Positions 1 to 10,596 of a DNA stretch of 64,000 nt are shown in pieces; the first letter of the stretch is position 1, and each line of letters starts with the position of its first letter. The DNA lies in contig NC_088306.1 in NCBI RefSeq assembly GCF_032854445.1, positions 20,309,764 to 20,373,763 on the forward strand, given 5' to 3'. A model generated the notes under the pieces. It was not told the DNA's origin, made no database searches, and was given only the letters and a program-made list of their open reading frames with translations. The stretch is from Liolophura sinensis (lineage: Eukaryota; Mollusca; Polyplacophora; Chitonida; Chitonidae). Both the position numbers and the translations under genes were made by a program.

Positions 1-100
1 CAACTTCATGCATGGAGAGCTACTGTGCTAAAAAAAAAACAAAAAAAAAGCAGCTTCACTCTCAGAATACCGTTCATGATCGCATAGGGATACTCTACAG

Positions 101-383
101 GGGGCCTCCATGGCAGGGGGAATTAGCACACCTGCACCGCATAATTAGCACACCTGCACCGCATAATGACATAGGAGCCTCTCACAAATGTGGAAACTGT
201 GAGTTCAAGTCCAGCTCATGCTGGCTTCCTCTCCAGTCAAACATGGGAAGGCCTTCCAGCAACCTGCAGGTGGTTGTAGGTTTTCGCCGAGCTCTGCTCG
301 CTTTCCTCCCACCATAATGCTGGCTGTGGCAGTATAAGTGAAATATTCTTAGTACGGCGTAAAACACCAATCAGAGAAATAAA
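101..383 (+). mobile_element. Meta-type tRNA-derived SINE, near full length, with internal duplication
   Basis: It shows the family order: head starting GGGGCCTCCATGG, B-box-like GAGTTCAAGTCC, middle block with CAGCAACCTGC and GTTTCCTCCCACCATAATG, then AAGTGAAATATTC, GGCGTAAAACACCAATC and an ATAAA tail. The head is altered: a roughly 22-bp segment containing ATTAGCACACCTGCACCGC is present twice in tandem (from 121 and 143). No target-site duplication was recognised. Confidence 0.88.
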
Positions 384-1184
384 CTTCATCCCGTAAAGTG
401 GCAACAGTGGTAAAGGAGTTAAGTACAATAAGCTGAATCAGCATGACTTTATAAAGGTGAGATTTTGTTGAAAATTATGCCTTTTTGCCACATTTCTTTG
501 TGACACCTCCCATACACACACCCACATCCCCTCCTGTGTATCTTCTAAACCTGCGTGAACTTGTGAGACTCCTGAAACTAAGATTCGGCTTATAGTCACT
601 GCTTTGAGGATGAAGACTTTGGATGGCTTTTTCAATAATTCAGAGGCTGTAATTGATGTCAGATTGATAAAGGGAGTATTTACCCGTTTTGAATGATATC
701 TACATGTGGTAAAACTCAGGTCGCAGACGCTGATGAGCACTAGCAGGTGCACATTGGGCAGCTCAGCGCCTCCAGTTCTGCTGCTGATGCGATCTGATTA
801 TTGTTTTAGATCTAGTTGATACGGGAAGGCACATGACCTGCATAGTGTAAACCGTCTTGAGGAGGTAATGAATGGGTTTTGAAAAAAAATGAATAAAAAA
901 GAAATGAGTTCAAACCCGGATACTTGCTGCTTAAATTCTGTCTGATGCAGCTTTACATGTTTGATTCGATGTTAAATTGTTTGTGAAAAAACGAAAATTG
1001 AATGTGACACTAAATTGAGAATTTTTGCATTTTCTAAATCTAGAAATAATGAATTGTGTACTGGGGATTTTCCTGTTAAGTGATACGAATCAGTAGTGAT
1101 CATTTTGTTCTCGTTCTGAACTTCAAAGTTTATTGAAGTATTATGCTTTTGTGGATTAGGGCAGCCTATATATTTGCACATGTA

Positions 1185-1420
1185 AAGGGCGTCCCAGAAG
1201 TCGTGCACCATCCTGATTTTCTTTTTTATTCTATGTTTCAGATTTAATACTGATTTTAAATTTTTTTTCTCTCTTTTAGAGTTAATTATGGCTAATAAAC
1301 TAACAGTACAAGAAAGAGTTGAATTGGTTTTTATGTGTGGAAGAGATGGGGCAACGCACCACTCTGTAGCTCAAGGATTCAATCTCAACCTGGATGGTGC
1401 GCGACTTCTGGAACACCCTG
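1185..1420 (+). mobile_element. Mariner/Tc1-like deletion derivative with TIRs and transposase start
   Basis: Inverted ends of about 28 bp match well: the left end reads AAGGGCGTCCCAGAAGTCGT and the reverse complement of the right end reads CAGGGTGTTCCAGAAGTCGC, both continuing into GCACCATCC. Each end abuts a TA (1183-1184 and 1421-1422), the target-site duplication of the Tc1/mariner superfamily. An open frame from 1288 starts MANKLTVQERVELVF and continues about 20 more residues resembling the N-terminal helix-turn-helix of a transposase, then runs straight into the right TIR. The element has therefore lost nearly all of its transposase. Confidence 0.82.
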
Positions 1421-1796
1421 TATACCATAGCAATGAGAAAAAAGGCAGTAAATTACTAAAGTAAAAAACGAACATTGATTTGCAATCACAGTGCTCCAAG
1501 TAAATGATTAGTTGCTTACTGTAAAACACATATTGCGATACCACATTTGTGTGCATGTTCAGACTCTGTATGCACGTGAAGAGTTATATGTTAACAGAGT
1601 TGGTATTGTATGCATACATGTGTAAGTCAAAAGTGACTCTGACTATCTGGAACGCGTATTACCGTTGGTCATTGTCTGCAAATGGCCACATTCAATTAAT
1701 GTTGTGTTTCTTGTCCCTAACACTTGTGTAAAGCTATATAGATGCACAGGAAACTCATGAGCATTTTGCTACACATATTTAGCGGTCTTGAAATCT

Positions 1797-2115
1797 GTAG
1801 TTTTGTGGATTCTACATTAAGCCTGGAAATAACTATCAGTTGTTGCAGGACATAATTGCAAATCCTCCAGCTATTCGCATTATGAAAATAGTTACAATGT
1901 TATTTACATGGCAGTTTTTTCTTGTACCAAATAGTCAAAATACTATTTGATGGGGAGGACAGTGTCCTTGTCTGGCTGCTTATTTCTAGACTTGTACAGC
2001 AACGTGTTAGCTACAGGAAAAAAAACTTGAAAAAAAAAAGCCTCTGAACTTACATGTAGTAAGGCAGAGGAAAAGAAACACAGAAACATCTAAACATGGC
2101 CTTACATGCTGATGT
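1797..2115 (+). repeat. Diverged single relative of the 212-bp tandem unit
   Basis: Words of the 13.26-kb tandem unit recur here in the same order: AGTTTTGTGGATTCTAC, CCTCTGAACTTACATGTA and CATGGCCTTAC, with diverged spacing. A nearby TTGCAGGACATA also recurs just after the tandem array near 14153, so the source repeat is larger than the tandem unit. Confidence 0.55.
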
Positions 2116-2380
2116 ACAACATCTATGCTGTACTGCTTGTACTTTTCCACGTATCCACATGCCCTACACGCTCTAGTGACTTTGTGAGAAAGTATTAATA
2201 ACGTGGGATTTTTGTGGTTGTTTGGCATTGAATGGCTCAGCGTCTTCTTTTTTTACCTGCTGTGGTATGTGACCTGACCTAGGGTAAGGGCAGTTGTGAC
2301 CTTCAGAGGACTTGTCTTTTGTGAATGAACTCCTTGCCATTTTGTATTACAGCACTGTCTATATATTATCATATGGGAAA

Positions 2381-2632
2381 GGGCTGTGATCTGGTGGTTA
2401 GAGATCCTTGACTTCCAGTTACTAGGACATGATGCGAGTTCAATCCCTTGGACAGGGAATTTGTAGATTGCACCTGTTCTCACTGCTTGTAGGGCCGCAG
2501 TGATAACAAGTGGCCCACAATGCTCTTTGTGCACTCTAACATTCTAACAGACCACCTGCCCTCCACCAATGTGGTGTGAAAAATTTGTTAGTAAGACAGT
2601 AAACAACAATGAAACAAATAAATAAAACAAAT
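2381..2632 (+). mobile_element. Second tRNA-derived SINE family
   Basis: The head GGGCTGTGATCTGGTGGTTAG resembles a tRNA A box, and GCGAGTTCAATCCC resembles a B box at tRNA-like spacing. A unique body follows. The 3' part (CCTCCACCAATG, then GTAAACAACAATGAAAC and an ATAAA-type tail) resembles the 3' part of the Meta-type SINEs in this window. The head and body differ from them. Confidence 0.7.
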
Positions 2633-2680
2633 ATTTGTTATACATTGGAGATATTCTAAAGTAAGAAGTTTTAAATATGT

Positions 2681-3250
2681 GTAATATCAGAAGTCCATTA
2701 CCTAGAAGTATACAACTTCCCTATAGCTAGTCTCCATGGCATAGTACATTTTATGTCATCTGTAGAAGCTCACGCCACGTGGTGGAGAAATATGCCAACC
2801 TCTTGGGTGGAAATTGTGAACTGAATCGTGAGAAATCTAATTGTAAACAGCAGCTACTAGAACTGGCCACACCTTGAAACCGAAACTCTGTTTTTTAAAA
2901 ACTACGATTTCCCTGATCATTGTAGCTTTGCTATGTTAAGAACCCACTGACCATTTCTGTATTTCCAAGCAACTATAAAACAATTATTATCAAAGACATT
3001 GTTGTCCTTGTACTAAATTTTCTGTTGTTGTAATTTTTTAAAGTCTATTTCAACACAACCCGCGCTTGGAACCTATCATGCATCAGCCGTTTCTCAAACG
3101 TTTGCTGCGCAATAGAGAGAGAGAGAAAAATACATGGCTGTGCAGATGTGCCACATGATGTGTTAGAGATGGAAGAAAAGTGTAAAGTGCTGTGGAGACT
3201 AGCTATAAGGAAGTTGCATATTTCCAGGTAATGGACTTCTGGTAATAGGC
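2681..3250. mobile_element. Non-autonomous element with long terminal inverted repeats
   Basis: The left end (about 2681-2757) and the reverse complement of the right end (about 3186-3250) share AGAAGTCCATTACC, then a diverged block with CAACTTCC and TATAGCTAGTCTCCA. The TIRs are at least 65 bp and the whole is about 570 bp with no significant reading frame. The superfamily is not assignable by eye. Confidence 0.7.
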
Positions 3251-4645
3251 ATAATGTTCAGAGCTAGTAACCTGGATAGATGTACTTAATATCAAAGAGA
3301 CATAGAGAATATCATAAGAGACATAGAGAATCGCAAACACAGCCTCTCCTAATGTCAGGAATGGTTTAATCTTATTTGACTTTCAAAAAATTTGATTGAT
3401 TTCCAAACTTGAATTACGCTTATGCTTAACATGATACGACGGATGTGGTTGTAATTATGTTACACAAAGTACGTCTACAATTCTTAAGTCGCGACCTGTG
3501 TTCAGTGAACTGGTGCTGTATGCTAGATGGTGATCAATGTGGCTTTTGCCTAATTTACTTATACCGACCTGCTCCTCGCAATTTATCGGGAAAATATTTT
3601 ATTGGTTTATTGAATTTTTGTGTTGTAACTGAAATGCTTTATTCGGTTAATGCTCACATAATCTTTTTACCTCAAGGCAATTTCGTTTTACATCATTATA
3701 AATCGATGGTGCTGACCTTGCTGAAAATAAACTCATTTGTCATGTTTATATGTAATTGTATATTTTTTTTTGAGGCAAAGAAAAATCATCCAAAAGAGCT
3801 TGTGTAATTCTAATAGAATATAATAAACTTTTTTTCTTTTTGTCATCAGACTGACAGTTGAGAAATAGATTAGCCAACCTGTCCTTCATCTTCAGTTCAT
3901 AAAGAAATTGAGTGTGTTGATATTGATTTTTGAATGAGAGATGCGGTTTTTACTTCATCAAAGTTGTTCAGATTATAATCACAATACATCAGTTATTTAT
4001 ATGTTCTTTAATTGTTGAAATTCTCATAAAGTAACATTTTTTAAATTTTTTTCGTCTTATTATCTTTGTTATTATAAAATGCATCCTGGTTCTAGACAAT
4101 GCAATAATGAAGACCTCTTTGTGGTACTGTAGGTTGTATTTTAAAGAAATAAACCTGCAGGCGTATGCGGTAGGGAACTGTTAACATCAGCAACCAAATC
4201 AAGATTAGAGATGGTTTTTTGTGTGTAGAAAGGCTGAGTTTGTTGATGTGCTGAAGAATGGGAATGCGATATGATCAGATATATTCTTTTGATCAAATAA
4301 GTGGACTAGAGTATTGATTCTGGTGGAATCCTATGCTGTAGCAGTTTAAATTATCAAGCTGAGAATTAGGTCTGCTGTTAACTTCATGCAACATTGTTTA
4401 TTTGGTGACTGCTTGACCTAGAATTTAGCTTTCAGTTTGATATGATTAGTGTCACTCTTTGTGTACACATATATATATATACACATATACTAATGCATTT
4501 CACCCCAAAAATTTTTTATTTTTCAAGTAACACATTTTGCTTAATTCCAGTTCATTTGTCTGCCTTGTGGATTCTTGTGAAGTTTCATTAATTGTTTATC
4601 ACAAATACCAATTGGTGCTGTCTAAGAATTAAATCTTTTAAGCAT

Positions 4646-4720
4646 TTGGTGTTGGCCGCCGTCGTATAAGCGAAATATTCTTGAGTATGGCGTAAAACAC
4701 CAATCAAATAAATAAGTAAA
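4646..4720 (+). mobile_element. 5'-truncated Meta-type SINE with target-site duplication
   Basis: Only the last 75 bp of the SINE are present, from GTTGGCCGCCGTCGTATAAG to the ATAAATAAG tail. It is flanked by exact 10-bp copies of TTTTAAGCAT at 4636-4645 and 4721-4730. Confidence 0.85.
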
Positions 4721-4839
4721 TTTTAAGCATGTAGCGTATACTTACTTGACTTATAATTTAGAGCACTGTGTAATTTTCTGAATCCAGTTTATATTTACAT
4801 AGATTTTTCTGTCAAACATTAACATATGCATATTTTCAT

Positions 4840-5112
4840 AGTATTTTTAATCCCCATATTTTCATGGGGATTATTATTCTCATATGTTTACAATGTTTGT
4901 TATTGTCATTTTTTCATTGTGTTTGCAATTCCAGTGTTTTCATGGTGTTTGCAATCATTATTCATTTTCCATGGTGTTTATACATATAATCCCCATATTT
5001 TCATGGTGTTTATACATGTAATCCCCATATTTTTCATGGTTTTTGCACATGTAATCCCCATATTTTCATGGGGATTGTTATTCACCTACATGTATTTTCA
5101 TGGTGTTTACGG
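4840..5112 (+). repeat. Degenerate tandem repeat with small hairpins
   Basis: A roughly 35-40 bp unit containing CATATTTTCATGGTGTTT and TACATGTAATCCCC repeats several times with variable spacing. Two copies of a 9-bp-arm palindrome, AATCCCCAT...ATGGGGATT around a 6-base loop, lie at 4849-4872 and 5053-5076. The open frame through it is a by-product of the repeat. Confidence 0.75.
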
Positions 5113-5149
5113 CAGCTGCATGGCTGAACACTAAGTGTGAACATTTCTG

Positions 5150-5201
5150 TTACCAGGTGTCATGCAACATTAATCCCTTTATGTTGCATGACACCTGGTA
5201 A
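5150..5201. repeat. Perfect inverted repeat, 21-bp arms
   Basis: 5150-5170 and 5181-5201 are exact reverse complements around a 10-base spacer (TAATCCCTTT). The arm centre is CAGGTGTCATGCAACAT. Pairing does not clearly continue outside the arms. Confidence 0.9.
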
Positions 5202-6158
5202 ATTTTCAGGTGTCTAACCATACTGAATATTCATGGTTCTGACCTCACGCTAGATAAATCAAAGCAGAACGAACACAAAACAGGTTTAGCGTAGCACTGA
5301 TAAAAGGTACATCGAACGAGACTCACCAGAGTATTGACAATGTCACTTCGCTTATAATTGTCATTAGTGAATTACATGCAGGCTTGCGTGTCCCACTGCC
5401 CTCGCCATGGCTGCATTGTCATGTCATTTTGTTATGACTGGTCCACAGTAGATTATGTTACGGGGACATGACAAGGTGTTCTCATTGGTTCATTTTCCTT
5501 CTGTATTATTCATTTTTCTGCCTTAACACATTCTTATTCACTTGGGAAAGGCCTGGGCAAGAGGGCTGAAAGCTTTTCAAAGTAAAACATTTAACATGAA
5601 GATAATCAGAAATTTGACTTTTATTTATTCAGCATAACACATTTATGCCTCTTAAATAACAAAATATCAGTCATCAGCTTGGTAGCACTCTGTTACTGAG
5701 TCAAAAAAAAAACATCACACCAACAGAATAATACACCTACTTGCATGTAGAGGCTTTGTTTTTTCTTGTGCAATATTCATGCAGTGTGCAATATTAAAGT
5801 GAAACTAGTCCCAAAAGGGTTTGAATGTACATGTATGATAATTTTATTTACTAATCTTGGCTAACATTGACCTAACACTGCACTATGAAGATTAAAATGG
5901 GAAAGTACATTTTGTACAATTCTGTACATGCAGATACATATATACTGTACAGAAATTGTCCAGGTCTGTAAGGATTGTTTTGTCAAGTTTTAAACCCGAA
6001 TCACTAATTTCCTGGAAGTTGCAATGTAAGGTCCGTCACGTGTTAATATATGTACGTAAGTACACTATACTATGTACATATAAAGCGTAATAAGTCATTT
6101 TAATAAGCAGGCTGACACGTTGAATATGGTGTTTCTTGCTTTACAAACATTGTGAGTA

Positions 6159-6375
6159 CCCTCATTCCTCCGCATTTTTTCTTGTGAAAGAGCAACTTTT
6201 AGTGCAGTTTATGCCCATTTTTATTTTGATTTGGTAGACCAAACTGCATTGATTGGATTGGCCAATTTCAGGGCTTCACAAAAACTATAATTTTATTATT
6301 CTACACGGAGTAATGCCGTCAGAATATGGTTAAATATACACCTTGCAAACATGGGAAAAGGTTGAAGAATTACAG
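6159..6375 (+). mobile_element. TA-flanked MITE of the CCTCAACCTTTTCGCAT family
   Basis: About 217 bp. The 3' end reads GGAAAAGGTTGAAGAATTACAG, the inverse of the family's 5' end, and TA dinucleotides flank both sides (6157-6158, 6376-6377). Internal landmarks are GAGCAACTTT, GGATTGGCCAATTTCAGGGC and a TATAATTTTAT block. It is noncoding; TA duplication and short TIRs suggest a Tc1/mariner-type non-autonomous element. Confidence 0.82.
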
Positions 6376-6682
6376 TATATATATACATGTAGGTTAAATA
6401 CTTATGAGAAACTGGTTTGACTCCGATGCAGTGCCTTTGTTTCAGCTTTAAGAATGTGTTTCCGACTTTTACAAATGTGTTTCCAACCAATGTAATATTC
6501 ACCTTTCTTAGATTTCACAGTGTGATGTCATCTTGTTTAAACAAGTGCATATGTAGCTATAGGTTAGCGGTGATGCGACTCCAATATCCCCAAAGTGCAT
6601 CAAACCCATGCACAGCTCATGACTCTTCCCCAGTGGTTTTGGGGCTCTCGATCAACCTTAGATCTATACTCTAGATGTAGAG

Positions 6683-6960
6683 ATGTACAATGTATTTGAC
6701 CGTGTGGAGGTCGCCACCCTGGGGTCTGTCTGGGAGAGGTTAGTCCCGTGTGACATTGTGTCAGAACTGTCACTATGGATGGACCGTCTTGTACTTAGGG
6801 CTGCCGGTGGCCCTCCGCCATCATCATACATTATTCGGAGAGCTACCGGCTGGATCAGACAGGCAGATGGTTTGCCAGGCAGTGGAACCCAAGATAGGAG
6901 TAAACAGTTTAGGATGTGTTGTTTCAAATACAAATCGAATACTATGCAGATAATAATGGG
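6683..6960. other. GC-richer block of unknown origin
   Basis: This segment is distinctly more GC-rich than its surroundings and stays open in several frames (for example a + frame with DRVEVATLGSVWERLV). I recognise no domain and no splice-site pair that would make it an exon. It may be part of an old transposon. Confidence 0.35.
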
Positions 6961-7183
6961 CGGCTTTTATTTTCACAGATAATGTGATGGACATTCTTAA
7001 AGAGTACGTAATAAGATTAGGTAATAGGTATACTGTGGTGTTATGTATTGACTTGACCCAGCAAGCTTTTAGAAAGTTTGTCTTGCCAAGGGTCCGTGGT
7101 TTACCCGAGCCCTCCAGTTTCTGGCATTTATGTTGGCCAATAAAAACAACAAAAATTCTTCAACTGCCTATGCCACAAATATG

Positions 7184-7320
7184 GTGGAACATTCTGAGAG
7201 AACTGTTGGGTGTAGAGAAATAATACACCTATTTTTGTGAGGCACAGATCTTTAATGACTCGAACATTATTTTCATATGCATAAATTCAGCTAAAAACAG
7301 TGTGTTAGACAAGATTGAAG
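7184..7320 (+). repeat. Dispersed repeat with CATTCTGAGAG motif
   Basis: Shares GGAACATTCTGAGAGAACT and following AT-rich words with segments at 27484 and 49418. Low similarity between copies; the boundaries are approximate. Confidence 0.45.
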
Positions 7321-8078
7321 GTTTGCTCTTGAAAAGGTCAAAGATTTATAGTAGGTGCAATGTGGTATACAGTTGTTGACTTCTCAGGAATACAAATGTG
7401 TGTAGAGTGAAGAAAACAGAATGTGCTTTCCTAAACGTAGTTCTACTGTAACACTGCAGCCATATCCATGTTCAGAGCAGCCAATATCCCAGTAGCTTGT
7501 AATGGTAAGCCAGCCAGCACTTAGGGGCTGCTGACCATGGTACTTTGGATCAATACTGCGCTGGCAGGTGGCAGAGGTTGGCCATCTGGTAACACCTCCT
7601 TACCTCCCCCTTAGCGGTCAGTTGATGGACAGCCTGTGTCCGCAATGGTCAGTCTCTGACCAATAACCAACGTTTAAACCTCAGGCGTGATTTTGGCACC
7701 CTGATATGATTAACTTTAGCATGTGATAAGTGCATTCCATTAGCACTGACCACTCATTCTCTGCTGGGACATTTATATGGGTCACACACCAAGAGCAATA
7801 TGGAGTACGAAAATCTCAGATAAATACTACAGAGTTAAATACTACAGTGGTAAATTCATTTACAGGTCATGCATCGCCGTGCCATGGGGCATTGGGCCGT
7901 CAATGAATAACAAGATCATACTGAAATGTGTGCGTATTTTTATGGTGTTTAAGTAATAATATCAGCTTTTTTTGTGTAAATATGGTTATAATTGTAAAAC
8001 ATAGAAGCCTTTGATAGCGGATCCTGCACATGTTCGCTTTTAATACATGTATGTACATGTGGTTGCCAAATAAAGCCC

Positions 8079-8297
8079 GCCCAGAAGCCTCTCACAGTCG
8101 CTGTGAGTTCAAGTCTAGCTCATGCTGGCTTCCTCTCCAGCCATATGTGGGAAGATCTGTCAGCAACCTGGGGATTGTCGAGGGTTTCTCCTGGACTCTG
8201 CCCTGTTTCCTCCCAGCATAATGCTGGCCGCTGTCGCATAAGTGAAATATTCTAGAGTAAGGTGTAAATCACCAAACAAGTAAATAAATAAATAAAT
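8079..8297 (+). mobile_element. 5'-truncated Meta-type SINE with target-site duplication
   Basis: It starts within the tRNA-related head and runs to the (AAAT)n tail. Exact 12-bp duplications CAAATAAAGCCC lie at 8067-8078 and 8298-8309. The A-box part of the head is missing. Confidence 0.9.
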
Positions 8298-8361
8298 CAA
8301 ATAAAGCCCTAGACATGCTCGAGAGCAGTAGCCCCAGACACTCTCATTTCATACCCATGTA

Positions 8362-8583
8362 CCCTAATTCCTCAACCTTTTTGCCAATGAAAGAGCAACT
8401 TTTAGTGCATTTTATGCACATTTTTAAGTTGATTTTGGAGACAAAACAACGTTGGTTGAATTGGCCAGTTTCAGGGCTTCACAAAAAGTTTTATCAGTCA
8501 ACACAGAATGATGCTCAATGCCTTCAGCATATGCTTGCTGAATGAACGCCTTGCAAACATGAGAAATGGTTGAAGAATCACAG
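8362..8583 (+). mobile_element. TA-flanked MITE, CCTCAACCTTTTCGCAT family
   Basis: Full-length copy, 222 bp, with CCCTAATTCCTCAACC at the left and GGTTGAAGAATCACAG at the right, TA on both sides (8360-8361, 8584-8585). Internal words match the 6.16-kb copy. Confidence 0.85.
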
Positions 8584-9027
8584 TAGTGGGATTTATACTT
8601 GTGAAAATGATAAATCCCTACAGAGCCTCAGTGCCTGGCCCTATTGCATTGGAAGAGGGACTCTACTGTAAAAAAAAAAAAGAAAAGAAAAAAAAGTGCA
8701 CCCCCTAGTGAGCCCCGTCCCAAGTCTAGTCATCTTGATAGCGAGACATTCTTTAAGGCAAACTCACCTGGTCCAGTCATATCCGGGGAATGTTGACAAC
8801 ACTACCTGAGATAGTGTTATCAGTATAGATTTGCTGACCTATATTATGGCTTGTAGTAAATGGTGAATATTTTAGTAAATCCTTAGCAAATGATCTTTCA
8901 CTGATTCATGTACTTTCATATGTAATATTTACTGCGCCATAATACATACCTGTACAGGTGTGCAAGTGATGTCACAGCCGATTTTTATTTCTGTCGTAGA
9001 ATTTTATTTTATCATAGAATTTATATA

Positions 9028-9074
9028 TATCATAGAATTCATATATATATATATTTATATATATATATATATGT
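9028..9074. repeat. AT-rich microsatellite
   Basis: Dominated by (AT)n with a few interruptions, just after two near-identical copies of TCATAGAATT. Confidence 0.85.
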
Positions 9075-9565
9075 ATAAAGAATATTTGAGCTGAATCTAA
9101 ACTTGTCCTGATTGAGATAAACTTGTTGAGAAGTCAACGTGTCCTTGAGAAGATTTCCGGAAGATTACCTCAGTCAAGAACGTGTCGGCTTGCTGGTGAC
9201 TGGTACACCACAGCAGCATCTACTATCCCTGCCGTACATGTGTTAAGATTTTACAGAAAAGATTTTAGAGACCTCAAACCTGTTATTTTGAGATGTAGCA
9301 AGTTCGGATACATTGTACAAAAACACAGTGTTTGTACATGTATTATATAGCATACGATACATATCCACATAGTAGTGCTGGCTTTAAAGTGCTACTTAAG
9401 TACTACAAAAAGCTAGGCAGAAATATGTGGGAACAGAGCTAGCAGCAGGGTTCAAAAAGATTTATGATGAATAACATTAACCCGTAGTCCTCAAAAACAA
9501 AATCTTCTGCGGTTTCCGGAAAATTTTCCTGATGTGACATGATAATGTTCCTTATGTGATGATGT

Positions 9566-9950
9566 AAGGTAGATGTGACGTTGAGTCAGGTGGATGTGAC
9601 GTTGAGTCAGGTGGATGTGACGTTGAGTCAGGTGGATGTGACGTTGAGTCAGGTAGACATGACGTTGAGTAAGGTAGATGTGACGTTGAGTAAGGTAGAC
9701 ATGACGTTGAGTCAGGTAGATGTGACGTTGAGTAAGGTAGACATGACGTTGAGTCAGGTAGATGTGACGTTGAGTCAGGTAGATGTGACGTTGAGTCAGG
9801 TGGATGAGACGTTGAGTAAGGTAGATGTGACGTTGAGTCAGGTGGATGTGACGTTGAGTCAGGTGGATGTGACGTTGAGTCAGGTGGATGAGACGTTGAG
9901 TCAGGTAGATGTGATGTTGAGTAAGGTAGATGTGACATTGAGTAAGGCAG
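9566..9950 (+). repeat. 21-bp minisatellite, 18 units, with AP-1/CRE-like motifs
   Basis: Eighteen consecutive 21-bp units, each containing a GACGTTGAGTCAGGT-type core. Twelve units carry TGAGTCA, a perfect AP-1 (TRE) site, and six carry TGAGTAA. Fifteen units have TGACGT or GAGACGT just before it and two near the 3' end have decayed GATGTT/GACATT. The unit is a multiple of three without stops, so frames stay open on both strands (for example a repeated MTLSQVD); these are not taken as genes. Confidence 0.93.
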
Positions 9951-9961
9951 TTATGCTGGAA

Positions 9962-9993
9962 TGACGTCATCCGCGTTTTAAAGTGTGACGTCA
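9962..9993. promoter_or_regulatory. Two perfect CRE palindromes (TGACGTCA)
   Basis: TGACGTCA occurs at 9962-9969 and 9986-9993, immediately after the bZIP-like minisatellite, with a TACGTCA half-site at 10004-10010. These match the CREB/ATF consensus. Function is inference from motif only. Confidence 0.5.
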
Positions 9994-10462
9994 TTTGTTG
10001 CTATACGTCAGGGATGGGTGACACCAAGTGTTCTTGCATGATGTCATACCAGGCAAAATTGGAAACGACAGAAAACTTTTGTTTCCGTACTATCCTCCGA
10101 AACTAGTGACAGTGGTTTTAATACATTGCTATTTTATTTTCATTGCTGTTCCAATTTTTTTGACCTCTAAAGCATCTCTTATTTTTTTTCAATGGAGTTT
10201 ATGGGTACAGGTATCACAAAAATGACGCTAAAATGATTTGTTTGTGTCTTTTACGATGCAGACTTCTCTACACCCCGTTTTTCTGTCAAAATGTTGGTTG
10301 AAAATGTTGAAGAATCAGGGTAGATGAATAAACTACATTCAGAAATTTATAAATTGTGAGTCAATTCATTACTGAAAAATTTAATACATGTACATCAGTT
10401 AAACACATGACACAGCTCCACATGTGAAATAGAAGAGTTACACGTAAGTTACTTACGATAAC

Positions 10463-10583
10463 TACAGTAAATGACCTAAACTCTCGCCCCCACAAAAAGT
10501 GCATTTTTAGAAGAAATTGAATGTCCAAAAATGAAACTTTTGGTGCAGAAACATACATTTTGAAATGATATATTGCTCTGTCT
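10463..10583 (+). repeat. Dispersed repeat fragment (TCTCGCCC family)
   Basis: ATGACCTAAACTCTCGCCC, then AAAGTGCATTTTTAGA, matches the start of the 19879 copy and a short piece at 22183. Its continuation is interrupted by the SINE at 10597. Confidence 0.5.
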
Positions 10584-10596
10584 TACAACCATACAT

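Noticed and set aside
44-317. Reading frames over SINE copies (for example at 12-317, 8030-8221, 50156-50353)
   Set aside because: They translate SINE sequence and recur wherever a SINE lies.
2381-2452. tRNA gene
   Set aside because: A- and B-box-like words are present, but stems do not fold cleanly and the sequence continues into a SINE body with an A-rich tail.
9491-9994. Long repetitive reading frames on both strands over the 9.6-kb minisatellite
   Set aside because: The 21-bp unit is a multiple of three and lacks stops in several frames, so open frames are automatic. No start context, splice sites or known protein.
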